From UBA3775 sp051877895 (GTDB lineage Bacteria; Bacillota; Clostridia; Lachnospirales; Lachnospiraceae), in assembly GCA_051877895.1 (NCBI GenBank), contig JBJEJI010000050.1, positions 1 to 48,242 on the forward strand: a stretch of DNA of 48,242 bases. Direction: 5' to 3'. The notes beneath the pieces were generated by a model that was given only the letters and a program-made list of their open reading frames with translations, was not told where the DNA came from and ran no database searches. The position numbers and the translations under genes were made by a program. Below are positions 8,052 to 17,187 of this stretch, piece by piece (within the stretch, counting starts at the first letter, position 1; each line of letters starts with the position of its first letter).

Positions 8052-8963
8052 TTATCTGTCTGCTTTTGACATTTTCTGCGTAACCACTGCTCCCGCAAGG
8101 AGAAATGCCATTCCGCACAAAAGCAGAACAACTACACAGGCAGCATCACTGACATTAACACCCATAAACTCCAGTTCAACGCCCATAATATTATAATATT
8201 CCTCTCTAAGTTCATCCGGAGCAGCTTCAAAAAGCTTTGTGCCGATACCCTCAGTCATGACACTGCGAAACATCTTCGCTCCGTAAATAACCGGAGTACA
8301 CTTCATGACTGTTCCTATTCCATCGGAAAGAGAACCGATTGGCAGATATATGCCACCAAGAAAGCCTACCAGTGTTCCGATAACAGTTCCGATGCCACTC
8401 CATGCACCTTCTGTCTTAACAAGGACTGCCATAAGGTACATCAGCGCTGCATATGTAAAAGAATTTACTGCAATCATGCCTGTAAGCTTTATATGTGCAA
8501 GCAATGAAAAGGCTTCTCCGCCTTTTATTATGCAATATATTTCCGAAAATGCAAGGGTAAGAATGCAAATAATGACAGAACATACCCATGCCGTTGCCAC
8601 ATATGATGCGGAAACTGTTAATCTGCTGACCGGTGCCGTATAAATAGAGGCAAGTCTCCCCTCTGTTCTATCCTTAATCATAGAAGACAAAACAGACAGT
8701 GTGACTGTTACCGCATTAATGGAGACAATACCTGCACAGGTCCATGTTATAATAAACATTTCCGAATTATCATTGTCTGCGGCGGTGTCTCTTCCCGGAA
8801 TTTCTTCCAATGCATTTATCAGACTTTTTATATTCATATCTCCGAGAAAAAACAACATTAAAACCAGCACAATAACCATAGAAAGCAGAGAAAAAAACAC
8901 CGCTCCCCTATCACGCAGGTAAATTCTCATATTTCTTTTTACAAGTTCGCTAAACTGAGCCAT
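8052..8963 (-). CDS. ABC-2 type permease
   Basis: Membrane subunit of an ABC exporter, 303 aa. Seen: cytosolic N-terminus with MRIYLRDRGAVFFSLL, first span about 25-45, then a periplasm-facing stretch and five further spans (about 85-110, 130-155, 165-185, 200-225, 275-298), the usual ABC-2 plan. The start at 8963 has GAGGTG upstream; a GTG three codons earlier lies inside that site. It sits 18 bp behind the ATPase gene, with which it certainly pairs. Substrate unknown; the family exports drugs, peptides or polysaccharides. The adjacent deacetylase lipoprotein hints at an envelope role (inference). Confidence 0.88.
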   Translation of the reverse strand: MAQFSELVKRNMRIYLRDRGAVFFSLLSMVIVLVLMLFFLGDMNIKSLINALEEIPGRDTAADNDNSEMFIITWTCAGIVSINAVTVTLSVLSSMIKDRTEGRLASIYTAPVSRLTVSASYVATAWVCSVIICILTLAFSEIYCIIKGGEAFSLLAHIKLTGMIAVNSFTYAALMYLMAVLVKTEGAWSGIGTVIGTLVGFLGGIYLPIGSLSDGIGTVMKCTPVIYGAKMFRSVMTEGIGTKLFEAAPDELREEYYNIMGVELEFMGVNVSDAACVVVLLLCGMAFLLAGAVVTQKMSKADR

Positions 8964-8981
8964 GCTTAACACCTCATTCTT

Positions 8982-9902
8982 TTATTTTTTGTCCAGAGTT
9001 TTTCCGCATACATTTAAAAATACGTCATCCATGCTGCCCTGAATCACTTCATAACCGCTTATCTGCTCTTTAACCGAATAAACTGCTTCAATGGAATTCT
9101 TTGTATTTTTTACGGAAAAACTCAGACCATAGTCTTCTTTTTTCAACGAGATGACCTGTCCTTTCAACATTTCAGCAATAACAGATACTTTGTCTTCATG
9201 GCAATACAGCTTTACCGTATCGGTAGCATACTTTTCTTTCAGTTCAAAAGGAGTTCCTTCTGCCTGTATCCGTCCTTTATCAATAATAATTATGCGGTTT
9301 GCCTCAGCCGCCTCTTCCATGTAGTGTGTTGTAAGAAACACTGTCATTCCTGTTGTAAGTCTCAGTTTTTCAATTACACTCCACACATCCTTCCTTGTTG
9401 CCGGATCAAGTCCTGTTGTAGGTTCATCAAGAAAAAGAAGCTCAGGCGTATGCATAAGTGCTGCTGCAATTTCACAACGTCTTTTCTGTCCGCCTGACAA
9501 TGAAGAATACTTTTTCTTTAAAATGTCGTGAAGGGAAAGGATATCTGAAATTTCTCCCAGTCTTTTCTCAGCCTCTTTTCTGCCTGCCCCATGAATGATT
9601 CCTCTGCATAAAAGATTTTCCTGTACGCTGAGTATACCATCCAGACAGTTCTGCTGATATACAATACCAATCTTTTTTCTTATATCACTGTCCTCTTTAC
9701 CAAGTATATGTCCACATAATTCCGCACTCCCGCCATCCGGCTTCTGCAGGGTTGAAAGCATATTGATTGTAGTAGATTTTCCCGCACCGTTTACTCCCAG
9801 AAAGCCTAACATTTCACCTTTCTCCACATAAAAACTGATGCCATCCACTGCGGTAAAGCTTCCATATTTCTTTGTTAATTTTTCTGCCTTGATTATATTC
9901 AT
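8982..9902 (-). CDS. ABC exporter ATPase
   Basis: DrrA/NatA-like ATP-binding subunit, 306 aa. Seen: Walker A GVNGAGKST (about 37-45), Q-loop IVYQQ (about 81-85), signature LSGGQKRR (about 136-143), Walker B LLFLDEPTTGLDP (about 155-167) and switch histidine TTH (about 190-192). The last about 90 aa form the accessory domain usual for this branch. GGGAG precedes the ATG. It powers the ABC-2 permease encoded immediately behind it. It starts 39 bp after the isomerase/epimerase gene and may be co-transcribed with it. Confidence 0.93.
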   Translation of the reverse strand: MNIIKAEKLTKKYGSFTAVDGISFYVEKGEMLGFLGVNGAGKSTTINMLSTLQKPDGGSAELCGHILGKEDSDIRKKIGIVYQQNCLDGILSVQENLLCRGIIHGAGRKEAEKRLGEISDILSLHDILKKKYSSLSGGQKRRCEIAAALMHTPELLFLDEPTTGLDPATRKDVWSVIEKLRLTTGMTVFLTTHYMEEAAEANRIIIIDKGRIQAEGTPFELKEKYATDTVKLYCHEDKVSVIAEMLKGQVISLKKEDYGLSFSVKNTKNSIEAVYSVKEQISGYEVIQGSMDDVFLNVCGKTLDKK

Positions 9903-9941
9903 CTCCGTACTCCCTTTATGTATTGTTCGTATGGTCTAACT

Positions 9942-10826
9942 TTATAGGCCGGTACCCCAGAGTTTTTTTAGATATTCTGCAGACCGCCTCATTGCAATTC
10001 TCTGACCAGGGGCATCAAAATGTTCTATTGCAAGATAACCATCATAGCCAGCGAGCTTCAGGTTTGTAACAATATCCCCAAACGGAATACATCCGTCTCC
10101 CACAGCCACGGAAACATCTGCTCTGTCCTTACAATGAACATGAGCAACCTTATCCTTTAACAGTTTCCATGCCTCAAGTATATTTTCATGGCTGTAATAA
10201 TAGTTTCCGCAATCCAAAGTGTGCATAAGTCCCGGAACATGTTCCACAAAGTATCTGACTCCGTTCATTACGGATAAAGGGGAATTAACATCATCAAAAT
10301 CCTCAACTGTTACTGTAATATCCTTGTCTTTTGCATATTCTGTCATATAATTAAGACCGTTAACCATAGCCTGAACATCAGGGCTGTTATCTAAAAAACT
10401 GCAAAGAGCTCCGTAATCACCCTTAAGCTTGTGAAACATGGCGGTTTTATTTTCAGTATGCCCATCCTTTTGTGCCGGATTCCCGGTATTATTGTTCTGA
10501 CACGTCATACTCTTATCATCCTTTGAAAAAAATCCCGGCACCACCAGAATTTTTTCTGCTCCTGCTATACACGCTGCATTAATATGGTTTTCCCCATGCT
10601 TCATTTCATCCCTGACGGACATATCATAAAAATCATAAATACAGCTGATGTCAAGTTTTGCATCACCGAGACATTCAAAAGTATAATCATCTCCCAAAAG
10701 ATTTCCCAGACGTATTTCCACACCATCGATCCCGGCAGACTTTACTTCTCTGCAAAGTGTCAGAATACTTTTTCCCGACTGCTCTGATGCCTGTAAAATA
10801 TGGTCATAAAATACTGAAAGTTTCAT
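9942..10826 (-). CDS. Sugar phosphate isomerase/epimerase family protein (TIM barrel)
   Basis: Xylose-isomerase-like TIM barrel of 294 aa. Seen: candidate metal ligands in order, Glu in TVTVEDF (about 172), Asp/Cys in HTLDCGN (about 203), His in AHVHCKD (about 230-233) and Glu in LAIEHFD (about 266), the pattern of divalent-metal isomerases and epimerases. Residues 95-130 hold a polar, less conserved insert. No signal peptide, so cytosolic. The ribosome binding site is modest (AGGAAAG). It follows a ThuA-like gene, and such pairs are common in sugar and sugar-alcohol breakdown clusters, so a joint role in oxidised-sugar metabolism is plausible (inference). The exact substrate cannot be read from sequence. 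Confidence 0.82.
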   Translation of the reverse strand: MKLSVFYDHILQASEQSGKSILTLCREVKSAGIDGVEIRLGNLLGDDYTFECLGDAKLDISCIYDFYDMSVRDEMKHGENHINAACIAGAEKILVVPGFFSKDDKSMTCQNNNTGNPAQKDGHTENKTAMFHKLKGDYGALCSFLDNSPDVQAMVNGLNYMTEYAKDKDITVTVEDFDDVNSPLSVMNGVRYFVEHVPGLMHTLDCGNYYYSHENILEAWKLLKDKVAHVHCKDRADVSVAVGDGCIPFGDIVTNLKLAGYDGYLAIEHFDAPGQRIAMRRSAEYLKKLWGTGL

Positions 10827-10857
10827 GTCGCTTTCCTACACTTTTTTTAATTATCAA

Positions 10858-10884
10858 GTCAGACTTGCAAACGCTCCGGTTTTT
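10858..10884 (+). repeat. Partial copy 3 of the 53-nt repeat
   Basis: Reads GTC-AGACTTGCAA-ACGCTCCGGT-TTTT, matching the first 27 nt of copy 1 with about four mismatches, then diverging. It lies 1 nt from the stop codon of the ThuA-like gene, inside the 59-nt gap to the isomerase gene, so it would be within an operon transcript. Confidence 0.5.
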
Positions 10885-10885
10885 A

Positions 10886-11593
10886 TCAGTCAATAACCTG
10901 TGTACATTCAGGTGTTTTTCTTACATTGCATGCCGGTGCACAGAATCTGATTCCGTTCTCAATGATTTGCTGAATTTCCGGCATGTAGTAAACCGGATAT
11001 TCCTCATGACCGGGCTGAAAATAAAAAATCTTACCGCGTCCCCGGGTAAATGTGCACCCACTTCTGAAAACCTGTCCTCCGGAGAACCATCCGGCAAAAA
11101 TCACATCATCCGGTCTTGGTATGTCAAAATATTCCCCATACATTTCTTCCTGTGGAATTTCTATCATTTCAGGTACTCCTGCAGCTATTGGATGTGAAGG
11201 AAAAACACACCACAGTTTTTCACTTTCCCCATGCTTCCATTTAAGTGTCATTGTAGTTCCAAGGAGCTTTTTCATGATTTTACTGAAATGGGCAGAGTGA
11301 AGTGCCACCAGTCCCATTCCACCAAGCACATGTCTTTTAACACGTTCAGCAACCTCATCCGAAAATTCATTCTGCAGTGCATGACTCCAGAAAACCAGTA
11401 CGTCCGTATTCTGCAGTACTTCTTCTGTCAACCCGTGTTCCTCTTCATCAAAGATTGCGGTTCTGACTTCGAAATCCTGTTTTTCTTTTAGAAAAGCAGC
11501 AATACATCCATGTATTCCTTCAGGATAAATCTTTCCGATTGATTCATACTCGATTTCATGCTTATATTCATTCCAAACTGTAATCCGTAGCAT
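10886..11593 (-). CDS. ThuA-like domain protein
   Basis: Trehalose-utilisation-type (ThuA, PF06283-like) protein of 235 aa with a class-I glutamine-amidotransferase-like fold. Seen: TDVLVFWSHALQNEF (about 62-76), a glycine-rich GGMGLVALHSAHFSK (about 90-104), FPSHPIAAGVPE, and RGRGKIFYFQPGHEEYPVYY near the C-terminus. All are typical of the family, and the length is normal. Family function is poorly known; some members take part in disaccharide oxidation. AGAAAGGAAT precedes the ATG. It is the first gene of a minus-strand run followed at 59 bp by the isomerase/epimerase. Confidence 0.87.
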   Translation of the reverse strand: MLRITVWNEYKHEIEYESIGKIYPEGIHGCIAAFLKEKQDFEVRTAIFDEEEHGLTEEVLQNTDVLVFWSHALQNEFSDEVAERVKRHVLGGMGLVALHSAHFSKIMKKLLGTTMTLKWKHGESEKLWCVFPSHPIAAGVPEMIEIPQEEMYGEYFDIPRPDDVIFAGWFSGGQVFRSGCTFTRGRGKIFYFQPGHEEYPVYYMPEIQQIIENGIRFCAPACNVRKTPECTQVID

Positions 11594-11708
11594 AGCCTAT
11601 TCCTTTCTGTTGTGAATCCTGAGTTAATTAATTACGAAAAATACTCTATTTCCGTACACAATCCTTTTACATGTATTTCAGTAATTCATGCATAGCTTTT
11701 TACTCTGA

Positions 11709-12467
11709 TTACCCCAGTAGAGTATCTGAAACCAGCATAAGACAAAAGCCCACCAGCAGCGCATAGGTTGCTCCACGTTCACTGCCGTGGGCATGAGTTT
11801 CGGGTATCATTTCATCACTGATTACATAAAGCATGGTGCCTCCTGCAAACGCAAGAGCAAAAGGCAGAATTGCAGATGCGATGCTTACCGCAAAATATCC
11901 AAGCAGGGTTCCAACTACCTCAATCAGTCCTGTTGCAAGAGCACAGATAAAGGTTCTTTTCCTACTCATGCCCGCCGCCAGCATGGGCGCAATAATGACC
12001 ATTCCCTCCGGAATATTCTGAAGGGCAATACCTCCCGCTATAACAAGAGCCTCGCCCGTATTTCCCGAGCCAAAACCTACACCGGCTGCGATTCCTTCGG
12101 GGAAATTATGAATTGCAATAGCCAGTACAAACAGAAGCACCTTGCTCAGCTTTTCATTGTTTTCTCCGTGTTGCTCCTGATCCACGCCTGCCAGCTTGTG
12201 AATATGCGGAACCAGCTTATCAATCAGATTCAGAGCCATGGCTCCCGTAAAAATTCCTGCAATGGTAATAACCAGTCCATATTTTCCGCCATAACCCACA
12301 GACGGAAGAATCAGTCCCAAAACAGCTGCAGCCAGCATTACCCCGGCAGCAAATGCCAGCACAATATCGGAAAATTCATGGGAAATCTTTTTAAAAGCAA
12401 AACCGATTATGGAACCGATGATAGTGGCGCCGCCAACTCCAAGAGCGGTGATAAATACAAGTCTCAT
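11709..12467 (-). CDS. ZIP family divalent metal transporter
   Basis: Zinc/iron-type importer of 252 aa. Seen: about eight hydrophobic spans and the paired metal-binding motifs HNFPEGIAAGVGFG (about 119-132) and NIPEGMVIIAPM (about 150-161), the first with the signature histidine; a His/Glu-bearing loop (PHIHKLAGVDQEQHGENNEK, about 86-105) lies between spans as expected. The C-terminal EMIPETHAHGSERG adds further possible ligands. GGAGAG precedes the ATG. It imports Zn, Mn or Fe across the cytoplasmic membrane; metal choice cannot be told. A single gene. In its leader the short arms CGACC/GGTCG (12486-12524) could pair weakly. Confidence 0.92.
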   Translation of the reverse strand: MRLVFITALGVGGATIIGSIIGFAFKKISHEFSDIVLAFAAGVMLAAAVLGLILPSVGYGGKYGLVITIAGIFTGAMALNLIDKLVPHIHKLAGVDQEQHGENNEKLSKVLLFVLAIAIHNFPEGIAAGVGFGSGNTGEALVIAGGIALQNIPEGMVIIAPMLAAGMSRKRTFICALATGLIEVVGTLLGYFAVSIASAILPFALAFAGGTMLYVISDEMIPETHAHGSERGATYALLVGFCLMLVSDTLLG

Positions 12468-12838
12468 AAAAACTCTCCATTTTAACGACCCTGCCAGACA
12501 TATACTTCAGTCAGATTGAGGTCGCCCATCTTCAAACTTTATTTGAAATTTATTTTACCACAGTCTCAATTTAACTACAACCGTATGAAACAAACAAATC
12601 ACATCCCGTTACTGTCAAGTAATCGTTGGCAACTTTTTTCCATACAGATTTATTTGACGTCACAAGGCAGTTCAGGTACAGTTCTCTTGTTATCATGGAT
12701 TTTTTTCTTTTCCGGCTTAATTAGCCTCTGTCAACTATTTTATTTCATACAAGAGATAAACAAATCGTTTTGTTCCATCATACAGACTCCTTATGTTTTT
12801 TCCGGACAATTAAACAATAAGATAAATCTGTATGATTG

Positions 12839-12861
12839 GGAAGAGGTTTTTTGCCTCTTCC
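12839..12861. repeat. Stem-loop in the 500-bp gap (possible weak terminator)
   Basis: Perfect 8-bp arms GGAAGAGG and CCTCTTCC with loop TTTTTTG, followed by only TTT on the plus strand. The gap 12468-12967 holds no open frame with a ribosome binding site; apart from this stem-loop and the palindrome at 12923-12945 I see nothing in it. Confidence 0.5.
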
Positions 12862-12922
12862 TTTGCGGTAGCCCTGTTTCAAAAATTCTCCTGTTATATT
12901 TTTCGTAATCCGTCACATACTA

Positions 12923-12945
12923 TTTTTGATTTCTAAAATCAAAAA
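12923..12945. promoter_or_regulatory. Perfect 10-bp inverted repeat before the small helical protein
   Basis: Arms TTTTTGATTT and AAATCAAAAA with 3-nt centre CTA, 22 nt before the start codon at 12968 and just upstream of its ribosome binding site. Operator or leader hairpin; which one is unknown. Confidence 0.45.
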
Positions 12946-12967
12946 ATACTTTTTCAGGGAGGTTACA

Positions 12968-13402
12968 ATGGAAAATAAGGATACAATCAGCCTGCTGAAA
13001 GAATGTGATTCCGGCACTAAAATGGCGGTGTCTGCAATTGAGGAGGTACTGGATTCTGTAAAGGATGAACGCATGAAACTACTGCTTACAGAAAGCAAGG
13101 AGCATCACGGAAAACTGGGAAATGAAATTCACGGTCTCCTGCTTGAATACGGCAGCGATGAAAAGGATCCGGGTATTATGGCAAAAGGCATGTCATGGCT
13201 TAAAACCAATATGAAAATCACCATGAATGACAGCGACAAAACCATTGCCGACCTGATGATTGATGGTTGTAACATGGGCATCAAATCACTACACAAATAT
13301 CTGAACCAATATACCCAGGCAAATGACAAGGTCAAGGACATCTGCCGCAGGCTGGTAGATATTGAAGAAGAACTGGGAAAAAAATTAAGACCGTACCTGT
13401 AA
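12968..13402 (+). CDS. Small all-helical protein, DUF2383/ferritin-like
   Basis: Protein of 144 aa, predicted almost entirely helical and cytosolic. Seen: four amphipathic helices (about 5-30, 32-60, 85-110, 118-142) with conserved-looking acidic and histidine positions (ESKEHHGKLGNEIHGLLLEYG, about 41-61). The pattern recalls the four-helix DUF2383/ferritin-like group, which is an assignment by resemblance only. No metal-site pair can be confirmed. GGGAGG lies 6 nt before the ATG at 12968; the open frame starts 14 codons earlier but across the palindrome. A stand-alone gene; the next gene begins 116 bp later. Confidence 0.75.
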   Translation: MENKDTISLLKECDSGTKMAVSAIEEVLDSVKDERMKLLLTESKEHHGKLGNEIHGLLLEYGSDEKDPGIMAKGMSWLKTNMKITMNDSDKTIADLMIDGCNMGIKSLHKYLNQYTQANDKVKDICRRLVDIEEELGKKLRPYL

Positions 13403-13518
13403 GAACACATCAATATATACAATGTCCCGAAAAATTATGAGCCAAAAAAAACAAATACCGGGAAACCTTCTTGCAGTTTCCTATGAATTGCTTTATTATT
13501 TACACGGAGGATAAAAAC

Positions 13519-14676
13519 ATGAAGAAACTATTTTATGAAGATACACATATAGTTGATTTCAAAGCCACAGTTATCTCCTGTGACTATGAAGAATCAAAAA
13601 AGGCTTATAAAATCCTGACTGATGCCACTGCTTTCTTCCCGGAAGAAGGGGGACAATCCGCAGATCGTGGTACTCTTGGGAATCAGGATGTTCTTGATGT
13701 TCAGCTTGACGGAGATTTTATCTGTCACTATGTAAAAAATCCAATAAAACCCGGTACTGTAACAGACGGTCATGTTGATTGGGAAGGAAGGTTTGATTTC
13801 ATGCAGCAACACTCCGGAGAACACATTATTTCCGGATTAATTCATAGCCGTTTTGGATACAGCAATGTGGGATTTCATCTCAGTGTAAATGAGGTAACAT
13901 TGGATGTCAATGGTCCTCTCAGTGCTGAAGAATTAAAAGAAATTGAAACAGAGGCCAACAGGGTTGTTTATAAAAATCTGCCTGTCTACATCAGCTATCC
14001 TGACAAAGCTGAGCTTAAGGATATGACATATCGCAGTAAAATTGCAATTGATGGGCAGGTAAGACTTGTTACAATACCCGGAGTGGACGTCTGTGCCTGT
14101 TGTGCTCCTCATGTATCTTATACCGGAGAAATCGGTATTATCAAAATCACTCAGGCCCAAAGCTATAAGGGCGGAATGCGTCTGCACATTCTCTGTGGTG
14201 GTCGCGCTTTATCAGATTACTCAATAAAGCAGTCAAATGTTGAAGCAATTGCAGTCGCCCTTTCCGCAAAACAGGAACAGGTTACTGATGCATTTTTCAG
14301 ACTGAAGGATGAAAATCTCAAATTAAAAGAAAGCCTCAACAGCCTTCAGGCAAAATACCTTATGCAGTGTACTGCATTACTTCCGTCCCCCGAATCTACA
14401 AAGAACGCCCTGTTGTTTACGGAACTAAGTGATAACATCGCCATCAGAAATGCAGTTAATACTCTGACGGAACAGTATTCCGGATATTCAGCTGTTTTCT
14501 TTGGCGAAAAAGGAAACTACCGTTTTATTGCCGGAAGCAAATCTGCTGACTGCAGTCTGCTTGCACAAGAGCTGCGCAACAAACTTGGTGCAAAGTGCGG
14601 CGGCAGCAGCCTGATGATACAGGGCAGCATATCCGCCGACAAATCAGAAATAACAGAGCTGTTTAGTCTTCTTTAA
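13519..14676 (+). CDS. alaX: Alanyl-tRNA editing protein, AlaX long form
   Basis: Trans-editing hydrolase of 385 aa that removes serine or glycine from mischarged tRNA-Ala in the cytosol. Seen: the AlaRS-like domain with FFPEEGGQSADRGTLG (about 39-54), zinc motif HSGEH (98-102) and the second half CACCAPHVSYTGEIG (192-206, Cys194 and His198 probable ligands), then a coiled-coil linker (about 240-280) and a DHHA1-type C-terminal domain ending in GAKCGGSSLMIQGS. Length fits the AlaX-L class. CGGAGG precedes the ATG at 13519; a start 16 codons upstream is open but has no ribosome binding site. Its last 14 bases overlap the end of the oppositely oriented cupin gene. Confidence 0.92.
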   Translation: MKKLFYEDTHIVDFKATVISCDYEESKKAYKILTDATAFFPEEGGQSADRGTLGNQDVLDVQLDGDFICHYVKNPIKPGTVTDGHVDWEGRFDFMQQHSGEHIISGLIHSRFGYSNVGFHLSVNEVTLDVNGPLSAEELKEIETEANRVVYKNLPVYISYPDKAELKDMTYRSKIAIDGQVRLVTIPGVDVCACCAPHVSYTGEIGIIKITQAQSYKGGMRLHILCGGRALSDYSIKQSNVEAIAVALSAKQEQVTDAFFRLKDENLKLKESLNSLQAKYLMQCTALLPSPESTKNALLFTELSDNIAIRNAVNTLTEQYSGYSAVFFGEKGNYRFIAGSKSADCSLLAQELRNKLGAKCGGSSLMIQGSISADKSEITELFSLL

Positions 14677-15067
14677 ATCTCTGAACAATACCCTTCGAGT
14701 GATGAGGCGGTGCATAAATAGAGGAAACCTTTAGCGGGCATCTCCCGGTATTTACAATATTATGCCGGGTTCCTGCAGGGACAAATATCCCATCGCCCTT
14801 GCATAAATCGCGCCGGTAATCCGGGCTGTTATCACAGCCTTCCATTATTACAACAGCCCTTCCCTGCTCAATACGAATAAACTGATCCGTATCCGGATGT
14901 ACTTCCATTCCGATGTCTCCACAAGGCGGGATACACATTAATGTCATTTGTAAATTATTTCCGGTCCATACAGCAGTACGAAAATTTATATTATTCTCTG
15001 CAAGATAAACGATGTCTACTGCATAAGGAGTTGCTCCGGGATCTGCTGATTTAATCAATTGTTCCAT
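14663..15067 (-). CDS. Cupin domain protein
   Basis: Single-domain cupin of 134 aa. Seen: the two cupin motifs, with metal-ligand positions His in GMEVHPDTDQFIRIEQG (about 56-72) and His in FVPAGTRHNIVNTG (about 95-108). The N-terminal 30 aa add a strand-rich extension. Small cupins of this type (PF07883) bind metal; functions range from sugar isomerisation to sensing, and I cannot choose. It follows the YyaL gene by 104 bp on the same strand and meets the alaX gene tail to tail with a 14-bp overlap. The ribosome binding site is weak (GGAATGG). Confidence 0.88.
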   Translation of the reverse strand: MEQLIKSADPGATPYAVDIVYLAENNINFRTAVWTGNNLQMTLMCIPPCGDIGMEVHPDTDQFIRIEQGRAVVIMEGCDNSPDYRRDLCKGDGIFVPAGTRHNIVNTGRCPLKVSSIYAPPHHSKGIVQRFKED

Positions 15068-15171
15068 AAAACCATTCCAAGTTGCTTTTCTATATTATAC
15101 GAATTCCAAAGCCGGATGTGTTCCTTTTATTTACTGCTCGGTAATAAATGATAGTATTTCTGTCTTTACGA

Positions 15172-17169
15172 TTATGTCACCGTCCTATATTCATTTGTAC
15201 CCGGCAGACATTGATGATTCCTGCACACATAATAAGTGGTTTTGTCATTAAGCAGCGGATGTTTTCCGTTTTCGGATTCAACTACTACATTAGCCAGAAA
15301 CGGCAAGCGGGCTTTAACATCTGTCAGCTCCTGACCGGAATCAGATCCGGATTTAAGCACCACAGTTATATGCTCAGGAGGATTTTCGTACAGTATTACG
15401 GAAATCAAAAACATACAATAACCTGCAGGATATGTCTTCGCCAACGGGCACATAAAGGTAAACTGCTTTTCTAACAGCTTTTTATATTTTGTATTCTCAG
15501 TAAGCTGGTACAACCTTACAAGGTTATATGCCATAACGGAATTTCCTCTGGGAACGGCACCGTCAGAAGTCTCTTTCGGATTGAGAAAAAGTTCCCCGCT
15601 GCCGTCTTCACATAAATAATATCCATCTCCGTTATCCGAAAACCGTCTGAATGCTTCATCACAGAACAGCTCCGCCTTTTCAAGATAGTTATTATCCAAA
15701 GTTGAATTATATACTTCAATGAGTGCCGCGGTATAAAAGGCATAGTCATCCAGAAATCCGTGTTTAGAATGCTTCCCACCACTGCTGAGTGTAAAGAGCT
15801 GACCTTTCAAAGATAAGTTAGCTTCTATGAATTCACAGGCTTTTTTTGCAGCCTCCAAATACTTGTAGTTTTTTGATGTTCTGTGCAGCATACAAAGTGC
15901 GGCTATCATAAGAGAATTCCATGAAACCAAAATCTTATCATCCGGATGTATCCGTGCACGTTTATTGCGGTAAGCATATAAAGTCTTTATTTCATGGCTG
16001 AAATCAGTTTTAAAATCATTGTTTTTCAATAGGTTGGGAATACTGTAACCTTCAAAATTTCCTTCAGGAGTAATATCAAATGTACGGGCAAATCTAAGTC
16101 CCTGTTCCCTGCCCAACACTTCCAGAATTTCATTATAGGTAAAGGTATAAAATCGCCCCTCGATTCCTTCACTGTCAGCATCCTGCGCACAATAAAACCC
16201 ACCGTCACGGGAAGTCATTTCCCGGAGTACATATTCTGCAGTCTGTTTTGCGGTATCAAGGAATAATCCTTCTTTGGTTACCATATAAGCCGCGGAATAT
16301 GCCATAATCATCAGTGCATTATCATAAAGCATTTTCTCGAAATGAGGAATCAGATAGTATCTGTCGGTAGAATATCTGGAAAAGCCATGCCCAATGTGGT
16401 CAAAGATACCGCCTTTACGCATCTGTGTCAATGTCAATTCTGCCATCTTTACAGCGATAATATCCCCATATTGTCTGCCATACAGCAAAAGGAACATAAG
16501 ATTATGAGGCATAGGGAATTTGGGTGCTCCACCAAACCCACCGTAATCATTGTCGAAGCTTTCTTTAAAAATGTTCACTGCCTGCTTCGTCAGCTCTTCG
16601 CAATCCAGGATAATATTCTCATAAAGTGCTTCTTCTCCGGAATTATTTACAGCACCTGTTTTCTCTGCCTCAACCTGTCTCAAATGTGAAATAACTTCAT
16701 CTGCCGAATCAAGAAAAACCTTTTTGTTATTTTTCCATTGTGAAGCAATAACAAGGAGTATATCTCCAAAACCGGGCATGCCATACCGGGGTCTGAGCGG
16801 AAAATAACTACCTGCAAAGAATGGCTTTTTATCCCAGGTCATAAAAATACTCATGGGCCACCCGCCACTGCCGGTAAATGCCTGACATGCCTTCATATAG
16901 ACGCTGTCTATATCCGGACGTTCTTCTCTGTCAACCTTGATTGACACAAAATATTTATTCAGTATTTCCGCAGTCCGCTTATCTTCAAAGCTCTCATGTG
17001 CCATAACATGACACCAATGACAGGTACTGTAGCCGATACTGAGAAATATTGGTTTATCCTCGGTTTTTGCCTTTGTAAAAGCCTCACTACACCACGGATA
17101 CCAGTCTACCGGATTGTCCTTATGCTGCAACAAATAGGGACTGGTTTCATATTTTAACCGGTTACTCAT
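15172..17169 (-). CDS. yyaL: YyaL-type DUF255 thioredoxin-fold protein
   Basis: Protein of 665 aa of the YyaL / spermatogenesis-associated protein 20 family. Seen: an N-terminal thioredoxin-like domain with LKYETSPYLLQHKDNPVDWY (about 5-24), the redox motif CHWC (50-53), KVDREERPDIDSVYM and GGWPMSIFM, followed by a long (alpha/alpha)-barrel-like region with DNALMIMAYSAAY and DDKILVSWNSLMIAAL, as in N-acylglucosamine-2-epimerase-like folds. Full length for the family. The biochemical role is not established. AGGAGG precedes the ATG, and a 59-aa gene ends 18 nt upstream, so the two are very likely one operon. Confidence 0.92.
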   Translation of the reverse strand: MSNRLKYETSPYLLQHKDNPVDWYPWCSEAFTKAKTEDKPIFLSIGYSTCHWCHVMAHESFEDKRTAEILNKYFVSIKVDREERPDIDSVYMKACQAFTGSGGWPMSIFMTWDKKPFFAGSYFPLRPRYGMPGFGDILLVIASQWKNNKKVFLDSADEVISHLRQVEAEKTGAVNNSGEEALYENIILDCEELTKQAVNIFKESFDNDYGGFGGAPKFPMPHNLMFLLLYGRQYGDIIAVKMAELTLTQMRKGGIFDHIGHGFSRYSTDRYYLIPHFEKMLYDNALMIMAYSAAYMVTKEGLFLDTAKQTAEYVLREMTSRDGGFYCAQDADSEGIEGRFYTFTYNEILEVLGREQGLRFARTFDITPEGNFEGYSIPNLLKNNDFKTDFSHEIKTLYAYRNKRARIHPDDKILVSWNSLMIAALCMLHRTSKNYKYLEAAKKACEFIEANLSLKGQLFTLSSGGKHSKHGFLDDYAFYTAALIEVYNSTLDNNYLEKAELFCDEAFRRFSDNGDGYYLCEDGSGELFLNPKETSDGAVPRGNSVMAYNLVRLYQLTENTKYKKLLEKQFTFMCPLAKTYPAGYCMFLISVILYENPPEHITVVLKSGSDSGQELTDVKARLPFLANVVVESENGKHPLLNDKTTYYVCRNHQCLPGTNEYRTVT

Positions 17170-17187
17170 TTTTCCTCCAAGTTTTTC

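Noticed and set aside
11787..12485. 232-codon frame antisense to the ZIP transporter
   Set aside because: It mirrors the codon pattern of a well-supported gene on the other strand, is rich in Ser, Asn, Arg and Lys, and has no ribosome binding site.
12516..12908. 130-codon open frame in the long gap
   Set aside because: No ribosome binding site, a composition dominated by Phe, Leu, Ile and Ser as expected from random AT-rich DNA, and it runs through a stem-loop. Not supported as a gene.
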